The notes beneath the pieces were generated by a model that did no database searches, was not told the origin of the DNA, and was given only the letters and a program-made list of their open reading frames with translations. Shown here in pieces: positions 47,456 through 56,878 of a stretch of 64,000 nt of DNA; the stretch's first letter is position 1, and every line of letters begins with the position of its first letter. This stretch comes from Ignelater luminosus. Taxonomy: Eukaryota; Arthropoda; Insecta; Coleoptera; Elateridae. The position numbers were made by a program, and so were the translations under genes. Location of the stretch: assembly GCA_011009095.1 (NCBI GenBank), contig VTPC01000010.1, forward strand, positions 1 to 64,000. Direction: 5' to 3'.

Positions 47456-48750
47456 CGAGGGTTGCTATTTATATTTCTGGCCTAACAATGAAAAAACAAG
47501 TATTTATGATCGAAACTAGTTTTATTGTTTTTTCGAAATATTCTCCATTAAGATTGATACACTTTTCCATGCGTTTGAACCAATCTTTGAAGCACTTTTT
47601 CCACTCTGTTTGAGGCAGCTCCAAAATATGCGTTTTGAAACAAAAAACGGTTCCTTCTGGTAATGAAAATCGTTGACCACCCAGTTTGTTTTTGATGTAC
47701 GGGAATAAAAAGAAGTCATTGGGTGCCAAATCAGGGCTGTATGGTGGATGGCCCATCAACTCAACCTTCTGGCTGGTTAAATATTCAATTGTCTGAGCAG
47801 CGGTGTGAGAGCTTGCATTGTCATGATGAAGAACGATTTGCCTCTTCTTTGAAGTTTTCCGAATTTCTCCAATGACTTCTGGCAAACAAATGGTTGTGTA
47901 CCATTCAGAGTTGACCGTCTTACGTTGCTCTAACGCCACTGTTGCCACATGACCGGTAATGCCAAAGAAACAGGCAACCATTTGCTTCGATGTGCTTCTT
48001 CCGCGAACAACTTTTGTTGGATTTGGCTCGTCTTGAAAGACCCACGCAGTTGATTGCTGTTTTGTTTCGGGGTCATATGCGTAGATTCATGATTCGTCAC
48101 CTGTGCAGATGTTATACACAGCCTTTGATGCACCTTTCGCAAAGTTTTTCAACATTTTAATGCACCAGTCGACGCGAGCCTTCTTTTGAACATTGGTCAG
48201 GTTATGCGGGATCCAACGGGAACAAATTGTTTTTACGGCCAAACGATCATGTAATGTCTTGTTGATGCTAGTCATACTAATGCCCACAGATGCCTCAATC
48301 TCACGGTATATCACATGACGATCTTGTTTAATCAGTTCACGCACAGCATCGATGTTTTCAGGCACAACGACAGATTTTGGACGGCCTTCACGGATTTCGT
48401 CCTGGAGTGAACATCGGCCACGTTTGAATTCATTATACCAGTTTTTTACAGTGCTGTACGATGGAGCTTCATCGCTATATAATGTATTAAGTTCATTGAT
48501 GCACTCTCGTCGTGTTAATCCACGTCGAAAGTTATGGAAAATAATTGCACGAAAGTGTTCACGGGTTAATTCCATTTTTTACTAGGGAATGTACTTTTCA
48601 ATTAACTGCAAACAACACTAATCGCACTCAAACGACAAAATGTTGTGGTTGAAGTTATGTTCAACAATGTAAAGTTTACACCGGAAATGTCAGCTGACGC
48701 CTGGAAACAGTCAGTGTTGCCAAGGCCAGAAATATAAATAGCAACCCTCG
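47456..48750 (-). mobile_element. nearly intact mariner element, second family
   Basis: Perfect 27-bp terminal inverted repeats lie at 47456-47482 and 48724-48750 (outer part CGAGGGTTGCTATTTATATT). TA duplications are at 47454-47455 and 48751-48752. The 1295-bp length is that of a full mariner. The ends differ completely from those of the 38-kb copy, so this is a separate lineage. It is related to the deleted element at 8974-10002, which shares the CGAGGG start. Confidence 0.95.
47528..48575 (-). pseudogene. mariner transposase with one nonsense codon
   Basis: Reading from ATG at 48575 the frame is open for 162 residues, with the helix-turn-helix region (SYSTVKNWYNEFKRG near 39-53), GRPKSVV, WIPHNLT near 121 and the first catalytic site TGDES with Asp160. 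The next codon, Trp in relatives, is TGA (48087-48089). The same frame then continues open with IYAYDPETKQQS, TGHVATVALEQRK, LHHDNASSH (second Asp) and PPYSPDLAPNDFFLF (third Asp), with 34 residues between the last two Asp. Near the C-terminus, after GEYFEK, a run of six A (47533-47528 complement) instead of five shifts the frame past the usual KQ stop, adding about 20 residues. So one nonsense change and one single-base slip separate it from a normal gene. Confidence 0.93.
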
Positions 48751-48752
48751 TA

Positions 48753-49589
48753 TATCAGCTGAATCTGCTACTTTCAAGTAAGTTCCTTAATTGTTTTTTT
48801 TTCATCTGTTCTGACGTTGTGTGCCCTATCGTTTTTTTTTTATTTCAAATTAATTTACTAAATGATTTGAGAATTTCAATTTACTCTATACTTAGAAGAC
48901 TTAATAAGACTAAATACAATTTTAAATTTTTGTATGCTCCATTTTTTTTGAACTTAAATAATTGTTCTAATATTTTTTCGATAGTATTAAATTATATAAT
49001 ACTTGGCGTCAATTTTTTGTGTTTTCAGTATAAATTATAACTGCTTGAGATTAATATATTGGTACGTTAAATTATTTGTGTGTCTTCTCTCTCGAATTAT
49101 CCACGCTCAAGGCCACCCGTGAGTTCAGCCGGCCTACGACATAAGGGTCCTAGTTTGTTTAAAATTTAAATTGTAACGCAAGGTCACATTACAATCTTTG
49201 TACTCAGTAATAACGCATATCAAATTTTCCATGTCAGGAGGGCCTTATCACTTTTGTTCACTGGTAAAACAACACATGAACCAATTTCTAAACGTGACAG
49301 TTTCTTTTGCCGTATTTAACAGCATTTCCTTCTGCTGCCTTTTCTGACCCTGACTAGAATGCCTTGATGATGATGATGTCAGTTTGACACATAATTGTCA
49401 AGGTATAGCAGAGACCCGAGAAACACAAAGATTAGATAGAAGAAGAGGGAAGTATAATATCTCTTTGCTGCCCTGGCAAGGAAGTCAAATGAATCGGTCA
49501 ATGCAGAAAAGGGCATATTTCCATTCTATGCCGTTTGTCAGCGGTTTAGCGTAATTTGTTTGAACATACGTGCATCATATAGTGCAAAA
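48753..49589. other. noncoding stretch
   Basis: No gene recognised. The latter part, from about 49080, is less AT-rich and may belong to the 5' portion of the pseudogene that follows, but no conserved block could be read. Confidence 0.35.
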
Positions 49590-50640
49590 ATGAAGTATAT
49601 CCCACAAGCGTATATGAGTTTATGTAAGCATTAAAAATTGCATATGGTGCATAAAGGAAGTATGTCCTGAACATGTTGCATTTCTGCAGTAAACGTGGCG
49701 AAAATCGCAGTGGAAATGCTATGTCTTCCGAGGTGCTGTCAAAAATTCATGAACATATTGAATCGTACCTTTACACACATATCTCGTTACTCTGAAAAAG
49801 AGAAAAGGTATCTGGATGCACGTTTATCTGTTACAATCCTATGTAAGATATTTAAAAGGAAACATTCAGGTATTAACGTATCTTATGGTACTACTATTTT
49901 CTCATGTATTTTCGTCAACATTTTTTCCTGTCATTTTATAGGCCACAGGTGGACACTTGTGCCGTTTGTGAAGAGTTGGGTGTAAAAATTAAGAGCCCCT
50001 TGCTTAACGATAATGCTAAACTTGCTTCCACAGACGATGTTGTTGGTTTATGCTTTGACTTCATGTTAAATCTTCCTTTACCACATATACCTATACAGGG
50101 GATTTTTTACTTCCTTCAGGTGTGGGTATATACCTTTGGGGTATACAATCTCAAAACAGTCAATTCCCATATGTACATGTGTCATGAAGGCATAGCAAAA
50201 AATCATCTGATGATGTGTGCTCCTTTTTTTTTACAAAATTATATAGAAAAGAATATACCAGGCGATAATAAAGATAAAACTAAATGTTATTTTTGCATTA
50301 TCTCTATCTATCTCTTTTAATATAATAACTAAAATATTACGTAAATTTTAATATCTTTTATGCAGAAAGGGCACAAGTTCTATTTCGTGGCCATTCAATG
50401 CAGAAAGTAAGTATGTCCAAATTGTTTATTGTAAGTTTATTAATATCTACTAATGATGACAAATATTAATTGATATAATAGTTATTGCTAATTGCATGAT
50501 AATAAGCTTACAATATGTTTACTGCAACCAGGTTCACCCTACGCAACTATAAACAGTTTTTCGTCCTTCCTCAAAAACTTACATTAAAGGACATATAAGC
50601 TTTCTGCATTGATTGATTCAAATATTCTCAAAGAAATTCT
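49590..50640 (+). pseudogene. second broken copy of the CGGQNKN-type transposase-like family
   Basis: Plus-strand blocks: KRGENRSGNAMSSEVLSKIH (about 49690-49750), then in another frame EKEKRYLDARLSVTILCKIF (about 49795-49855), then VDTCAVCEELGVKIKSPLLN (about 49948-50010), and DDVVGLCFDFMLNLPLPHIP (about 50035-50095) followed by VWVYTFGVYNLKTVNSHMY. The block with the second acidic residue (D-CGGQN) is missing. RGHSMQK near 50382-50400 corresponds to the usual RGHS block before the third acidic residue. An FTLRNYKQFFVLP segment near 50530-50570 may be the C-terminus. The Cys-x-x-Cys pairs differ from those of the 42-43.5 kb copy, so the two belong to different lineages of one family. Frameshifted, non-functional. 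Confidence 0.65.
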
Positions 50641-51361
50641 GGCAAGATAGGTCATAAAGTTCATTTTTTATTTGAAAATCCACCAACGCTGCAATTTCTT
50701 TTAAAATATAAATGGTAACACGGCTAGGGCATATTCTAGGAAGAGCAAGAAAGATAGATCAACATCTAAGCTCTAAGCAACGACTCACTAACTCTTTGAG
50801 TAGGATTCGTTGCAAAACATTTCTTTTCATGTACATTTAGGGGAAAGTGGTCCATGGCGGGACGCGGTCTATAGTGGGAAATTGAATGTAAGTTTGGGAT
50901 TATTGGAATGATAGAGCTATATTTGTGAATAAGTGATGCGCTTGATAGGGGCTGTAATTATTTCTACAAAGAAAAGTTTTAATAATTATTGTTCCGCCGT
51001 TAACAAAAACTATATGTAGGTTAACAGATATATATTTTGTCTTATGTACAGTATTATGTTTTAACTGATAATCCTTCTAAATTTTAATATTTTAACGTCA
51101 TTTTTGCATCATAACCTATGTGCCTTATAGGTATCTAGTTTCGAAGGTCAAACCAAAGGAAAGTCTTACCATTTCGATTAAGCTGTCGCATTTTGATTCA
51201 AATGCAGAGTGGTGCTTAGTGAGATTTTTTCTGGTGGTGTATGTATATTGGTATAAAAACAAAAAATAGGAAATATGCCAAAGACTTCTTATGTTTAATT
51301 TTACTTCCAGACTTAAAATTTCTGAAACATCTACATTCTGGATTAACAGTGTTTCATAGGG

Positions 51362-52505
51362 AAAGTGAAATATTACACCAGAAATGAGGTGAAAAAATGA
51401 GGTCTGCGATGATAGATATTTTAGAAAATAAATTGACTATAAAAGATGCTGCAGAAAAACATAGCTTAAATCAATCAGCTTTACACAGAAATGTGTAATA
51501 AAGATTTAAGAGAAGGTTTTGACTTTAATAGAAATCATGGATTAAAAAAAAATCTTTACGGAAGAGAAGAAACAATTGCTCACAAAATATTTAATCAAAG
51601 CTGCTGAAATATGCTATGGGCTAACTCTAACCGCTACAAGGAAATTGGCATATATATATGCCTTCGCTAATGAAAAACTTATGCCACAGTCTTGGCATGC
51701 TAATGAAAAAGCTGGAATAGAATGGATTCGCGACTTCAGAAAACGAAACCCTACTTTTTCCCTGCGCCATCCAATCGAAAGCAACGAGTCTCAGTAGAGC
51801 TACGAGTTTCAATATGTATAATGTATAGTTGTTCTTTAACAACTTGCGTTTAGTAAAGTCAAAATATAACTTTGAGAAACATCAAATATATAATTATGAT
51901 GAAACTGGTGTAACGAATGTTCATAAGCCTCCGAAAGTGTTGGCATCAGTTAAACAGAAACAAGTTGAAAAAAGTGACTAGTGCACAACTAGTGCACCAA
52001 TTATATTTACATACCACCGTTTTTCATATTTTCCAGAAATAATTTTAAACCTTTCATGTCGAAAAATGCTCCACCAGGTTCAGCTGGATCACCTAACTCC
52101 AGTAGCTGGATGACATCCAACAATTTTATAGAATACATTCGATATTTTATTGAACATGCACGGTGCAGCTATTAATACTAAATAACTACAAGAGTCACTA
52201 CGACATCGGGGTATGTATGTGTAAAGCAAACGGCATAGTTCTACTGACTTTGCCACCTCATTCCAGTCACAAACTACAACCTTTGGACGTACGCTGCTTC
52301 GGGCCATTCAAAGCATATTACAACAAAGCTGTCGATGACTGGAAGATGGATGACACAGAAACTCCCATGACTATCTATGATGTAGCTGGTCGGGTTGGCA
52401 CCACTTTGTCTCGTGCTTTACTTACGGTTAACATAAAACATGGATTTGAAAAACTGACATTTCCCCCTTTAATTCTCAATTTTTATCAGAGTCTGAATAT
52501 ATGAC
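51362..52505 (+). pseudogene. pogo-like DDE transposase, 5' and middle parts
   Basis: In order on the plus strand: YYTRNEVKK and MRSAMIDILENKLTIKDAAE with LNQSALHRNV (about 51368-51498), the Psq-type helix-turn-helix; KYLIKAAEICYGLTLTATRK through KAGIEWIRDFRKRNPTFSLR (51580-51780), the CENP-B-type DNA-binding domain; YNYDETGVTNVHKPPKVLAS (about 51890-51950) with the first catalytic Asp; GSAGSPNSSSWMTSNNFIEY (about 52080-52140); LLILNNYKSH (52167 onward), where the second catalytic Asp is Asn; and PPHSSHKLQPLDVRCFGPFK (about 52252-52312) with the third Asp. Frameshifts and stops occur between blocks. Pogo-family transposases are relatives of CENP-B and Tigger proteins. Non-functional. Confidence 0.85.
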
Positions 52506-52662
52506 TTTATATGTCACAGACAAAGATGAAAATAATGTTAAAATAGACCGATCTAAACATGACAGTACAATGGGCAACAAGAGAAATTGCTAGGGAATGG
52601 TACACAGAGTTACGTTTTGAAACATCAAGCACTCCACCTCTGCAACCATTAACTTCAAGTAA

Positions 52663-52691
52663 TAAAATAATAATAATAATAATAATAATAA
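52663..52691. repeat. (AAT)n tail of the LINE
   Basis: About nine AAT units with an initial AATAAA. It marks the 3' end of the minus-strand LINE and is typical of non-LTR elements with short-repeat tails. Confidence 0.9.
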
Positions 52692-53172
52692 CCTTTATTC
52701 TCAACAGCTTCATAGCCAATTACAGAGAATTACAATAAATCTAAAATTATGTGCCGCCTAACAAAGTTAAAAACATATCAAACAAAAAATTGTAAACATC
52801 AGTAATAATACACAACAGAGAACAACAAATTAAAATACAAAAATTGAGTACAGCTGCTTGAATAGGACAAATACAACTGTATAAAATGTCATTCAAATAA
52901 AAGACATGGACTAGAATCTAAACACCAATGTCAATATATATAAATAATAAAATATCAAATGATTTCAAAATATTGTAAATAATCCTTACGTGCGATAAAT
53001 AAAATATACTAGGAGTATTAAATAATTATCTTTCACGCGAAAATTCAAAATACAAATAATTAGAATACAACATTTAGCTATAAAATAAAAGTGTAAAATT
53101 AAAATAATTGTGAGCAATAAAAAAAAGTTTTATATCAATACATAAATATTAATAGTATAAAAAGAATCACAG

Positions 53173-54487
53173 TTATTTACCATCACAGGCTTTAATAATA
53201 GAGGAATGCGTGTCGCTAAATAAATCAAATTTATATATTTTTGAAAAATCATTAACATCATTCAAAACTGTAGTAATTGGTGAACATGTGTTAAAAGTTC
53301 TGAATGGTACATTTTTTATTCGACATTTAATGTTAGGAACAATAAAACTGCACTTATGTAACAACTGTTCACAGTCGATTTGATAGTGGAGAGCTTTATA
53401 AACAGTAGTGATTGAAATTAACCTGCGCCTAGTCTCTAATCTTTTCATTTCAAACTTTTCAAGCTGAACATTGTATGCTACGTGATGTTTAAAATTAGGG
53501 AATATCCCATACTTTTGATAATAGAGATGCTTCAAAAAGCATTTTTGAACTTTCTCCACAATATCAATATCCATAAAAGACCTAGGGGCCCAAACTACAG
53601 CGGCATATTCCAATTTCGAAAGTACATAAGCATTATATAGTAGCAAAGTAGTTTCCGTAGAAAAATCTTTACTGTTTCTAAGTACCCATCCTAACTTCCG
53701 ATTGGCCTTTTTCGCACATTCCTCAATATGACGTCTAAATTTTAGTTTGGGAGTAAATATTACACCCAAATCTTTAACTTCAGTTACCTTCTGCAATGTA
53801 ATTCCCATTATCGTGTAATTGTGATTTAGTTCAGTTTGTTTACGGCTGAAAGAGATAACTTGACATTTTTTGGTATTAAGTTGTAATTTATTTTCATCAT
53901 ACCAGCTTACTAAACGGTTTAAATCATTCTGAAGCACTATGCAGTCTTGATTGTTATTTACTTTTCGAAACAGTCTAACATCATCTGCATATAATAATAT
54001 TTCACTGGATGTGATGCAGCGAGGCAGATCATTTATAAATAATAAAAATAATAAAGGGCCTAGCGTTGAACCTTGTAGGACCCCCGACGTTGGAACGAAA
54101 TTCTCAGAAAAAAACATGATTATAACGTACAGACATTGATCTTTCAGTTAAATAAGATTTAAAAAATTTGAGCAAAATATCACTACAACCAAACGCCTTG
54201 AGTTTGCTAATAAGAACATTAAAATCCACTTTATCGAATGCTTTTGCAGCGTCTAAATAAACGACATCAGTTTGTAACTTATTATTTATATTTTCGGAAA
54301 TAATATCTGTAAAGGTTAGTAAACTGTAACTGTCGACTTTCTAGGAACAAATCCATGTTGATATTTACTTATTACAGTTTTAACATGATTATAAATTTGC
54401 AAATGTAAGACTGCTTCGAAAATTTTACTAAATGTATTTAGTACAGCCACAGGACGATAATTTTCAACCGCGTTAATATCGGCGGAC
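53173..54487 (-). pseudogene. LINE reverse transcriptase, frameshifted near its start
   Basis: Continuing the endonuclease frame, INAVENYRPVAVLNTFSKIF (about 54480-54420) and YQHGFVPRKSTVT open the RT domain. In a second frame, DVVYLDAAKAFDKVDFNVLI (about 54265-54205) carries RT motif A. From 54117 the frame is open for 314 residues: TSGVLQGSTLGPLLFLLFIN (motif B region), EILLYADDVRLF (motif C, YADD intact), LQLNTKKCQVISFSR and VKDLGVIF, followed by the thumb and C-terminal region with LYNAYVLSKLEYAAVVWAPR. At least one or two frameshifts lie between 54117 and 54487. The catalytic acidic residues are all visible. The enzyme copies element RNA at a nicked chromosomal target. Confidence 0.9.
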
Positions 54488-55999
54488 TTATGAATAGGTC
54501 TGATCCAGGCTTTTTTTAAGACGAGTTGGAAATTTGCCTGTATCTAAACTTAAATTAAAGATCGCCGTTAACGGTTCAGACAGAAACTCGGATAAACCCT
54601 TGATTAAATAAGACGGAATATTATCTTCGCCAGGAGAAGCACTTGGTTTTAGCTGCTTAATGGCTGTTGTCACCTGATCTATGGATATATTCCGAATATT
54701 TAGACACTCAGTTCCGTAATCTAATTGGAAGTTATTATTTGTAGTATTAGTATTATCTTTAGAGTAGACCGAACTGAAGTATTTGGCAAAAGCAGAAACT
54801 ATCAGCTTATCCCCTATATATATGACATTATTGTGAGTTACCTCAAGTAATAATCCCCCTTTTTTATTCTTCGCTCTAATAAAATCCCAGAATGTTCTTG
54901 GATTAGCCCGTATATCTAATTGAACTTCTTGTAAATATCTCTTGCGTGCATTTTTAATTAAATTCTTAATATCCTTCCCTAAAGTATTGAATTTGAGTTT
55001 AAGGTTACGATTTAAATTATTGGTTTTTAAACGTTGCCTAACTTTCCGCTTCTCCTTAAGTTTCGTTTTTATATTATTATCATACCACGAAGGATATTTA
55101 CGCGACTTATTGGTTATTGTATTTTTGGGAACACACTGATCTAAAATATTATATAAAACATCATAAAGTTTGTTTAGTGCTATATCAACATTCGTCTCGT
55201 ACTTAATAAAAGTCCAATCGGTAAACCTAGTAATGTTATACATCAAATCAAAATTAGCTTTTTTAAAATTGTAGTAATATGAGCAGTTCTTACCCTTCTT
55301 ATTGCAGTTTTTTGTTCCAACTAACCTAAAAGTTATAGCTAAAGGAGGATGATAAGCCGGATCAACTTTAACGAGAGGTACTGCATCTTCTTCTACTACA
55401 CAGTGTAAATGGGTTAAAACCAAATTTAAAGTAGCGTTCTTAGAATTCAAAATATTATTGACAGAATGTAAATTGTACAACTGTATAAACTCTCCAATGC
55501 ATTTAGCTGATCCTCCACCTTTAGAAAAGTCGTAATTAGTTCCCGAAACCTGTGGTACATTAAAATCGCCAATAACAATTATACTATCGAACCTCATTCT
55601 GCAAACGTTTTCAAACATTTCAAAATACAGACGGTATTTTTCAATTATTGATTTGGGAGGAATATAAACTAAACTAACTAAAATACTGTAATGTAAATAT
55701 TTAAAAACAACCCATAAACTTTCTATACCTTCAATGTTATCTACGTTGACTTTACAAGAACTATATTTATTACGTACTGCAAGCAACACTCCACCTCCAC
55801 CCTGTTTACCAGTTAATTCACATTTACGATCGTTTCGATATACTGTGTATCTATCATCCATAATTTCACAATTTTCAAAAGAACAATTTAAATTAGTTTC
55901 TGTAAACGCAATAATAGAAAAATCGTTCGCCAACACATTATCATATAACTCACTCGTTTTCGTTCTAAGTCCACGCACATTTTGGTAGTACATTGACAT
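54488..55999 (-). CDS. LINE ORF2 N-terminal part: AP-type endonuclease and linker
   Basis: An open frame of 503 residues. It starts YYQNVRGLRTKTSEL, the QN-RGLR motif of AP-type LINE endonucleases. FTETNL holds the catalytic Glu near residue 34. GGGGVLLAV, VSLVYIPPKS and VIGDFNVPQ follow, the last with the GDFN motif near residue 144. HPPLAI near 217-222 stands where the final SDH-type His motif lies. The second half is the linker to the RT, with SWYDNNIKTKLKEKRKVRQ, and ends with IRNISIDQVTTAIKQLKPSA and SPGEDNIPSYLIK, the usual entry to the RT domain. The frame is open upstream of the chosen ATG, so the true start may be further 5'. The stop at 54488 results from a frameshift, so the protein is cut from its RT. 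Confidence 0.88.
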   Translation of the reverse strand: MSMYYQNVRGLRTKTSELYDNVLANDFSIIAFTETNLNCSFENCEIMDDRYTVYRNDRKCELTGKQGGGGVLLAVRNKYSSCKVNVDNIEGIESLWVVFKYLHYSILVSLVYIPPKSIIEKYRLYFEMFENVCRMRFDSIIVIGDFNVPQVSGTNYDFSKGGGSAKCIGEFIQLYNLHSVNNILNSKNATLNLVLTHLHCVVEEDAVPLVKVDPAYHPPLAITFRLVGTKNCNKKGKNCSYYYNFKKANFDLMYNITRFTDWTFIKYETNVDIALNKLYDVLYNILDQCVPKNTITNKSRKYPSWYDNNIKTKLKEKRKVRQRLKTNNLNRNLKLKFNTLGKDIKNLIKNARKRYLQEVQLDIRANPRTFWDFIRAKNKKGGLLLEVTHNNVIYIGDKLIVSAFAKYFSSVYSKDNTNTTNNNFQLDYGTECLNIRNISIDQVTTAIKQLKPSASPGEDNIPSYLIKGLSEFLSEPLTAIFNLSLDTGKFPTRLKKSLDQTYS

Positions 56000-56145
56000 T
56001 GTTTTATAATCACTATCGCCGTTAGAACCGTTTTTTTCATTTACAACTGTGAGTATTCTACTTGGTCCGTATGTACTAACACTACTTTTGCTACTTGTAA
56101 TATGTTCATTTACACAAGTGTTTCCAACTGATCCGGAGGCTGTGT

Positions 56146-56876
56146 TTAAAAATCCACATTGGAATCCCTAAGCTCAGACACACAGAAAGAAGCTGTCACA
56201 CTACATGAGGTAAGGCCGCATCTAACAGCAGCCAGTCGGAAAAATTCGAGACAAGGAAGAAAAAAGCACAATCTAAAGTTTTAACAAGTACACCCATAAA
56301 AGATGAAGTGGAAAGGAAGCGTAAAGAGAAAATAAAAAAAAAGCAAACAAAAAGCAGATAAAATACTGCAAAAAGCAGTGGAACGAAAAATTCGTATAGA
56401 TGAATCAGGCTTAGAGAGTGATGTTGATGGGTAAATAACTTGTGATTCTACAGATCTAGAAAGTGAATTGTCAAACACAAAGGATAGAAGAGAAAGATTA
56501 TTCCGCAGAGACCAGAGGATGTCACGTTAAAGTTACCATTGCCATATGTTTCTGGTCTGTCAAGGACAGCTCGTCAATTTTCTTTCTTGGTGGATTTATC
56601 AAAATAAAACAATTTTTAAGTTTTTCTCATATTTTCTACTATTTTTTATGAAATTCCAGTATGTATCATATAACATCCTGTTATAAACCATGAGGTGGTG
56701 TATAGTAGCAATCGTGGTACATTGTGGGACTTTATAAGTATGTATGTCTGTTTAATAAATATCTCTTCATCAGCCTGTTTGTAGAATCTTGCAAAAAACA
56801 TGTAATTATGTTAAAGATTAGAAGTAGATGTAATAAATCTTTGAAAAAAATCGTCCCACTATAAACCACCTTACCC
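56146..56876 (+). pseudogene. pogo transposase 3' end and right flank of the element
   Basis: Plus-strand sequence after the LINE resumes the basic C-terminal tail of the pogo-type protein: VRPHLTAASRKNS-like and RQGRKKKAQSKVLTSTPIKD followed by EVERKRKEKIKKKQTKS (about 56215-56360), then further frames to a stop near 56433. The rest is 3' noncoding sequence with two internal copies of the terminal GTGG-TATAGTGGGAC motif at 56693-56735 and near the right end. This confirms that the LINE split one element. Confidence 0.65.
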
Positions 56877-56878
56877 TA

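Larger units (their letters stand above)
52661..56145 (-). mobile_element. EN-RT LINE inserted in the pogo element
   Basis: A minus-strand non-LTR retrotransposon of the Jockey/CR1 group. It has a microsatellite-like 3' tail of (TTA)n (plus-strand AAT repeats at 52663-52691) preceded by an AATAAAGG motif. The open frame continues upstream of the first ATG at 55999 without a stop to about 56140. The copy therefore probably lacks its true 5' end, including any ORF1. Pogo coding sequence lies on both sides. The exact 5' border and a target duplication could not be fixed. Confidence 0.85.
50840..56876 (+). mobile_element. pogo-like element interrupted by a LINE
   Basis: The left end GGGGAAAGTGGTCCATGGCG and the right end in inverse, GGGTAAGGTGGTTTATAGTG, match at most positions and continue GGGACG in both. 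TA flanks each side (50838-50839 and 56877-56878), the target expected for pogo. Variants of the same GTGG-ATAGTGGGA motif recur just inside both ends (about 50865 and 56693-56735), probably transposase-binding repeats. About 3.5 kb in the middle is a LINE; without it the element is about 2.5 kb, a normal pogo size. Confidence 0.75.
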
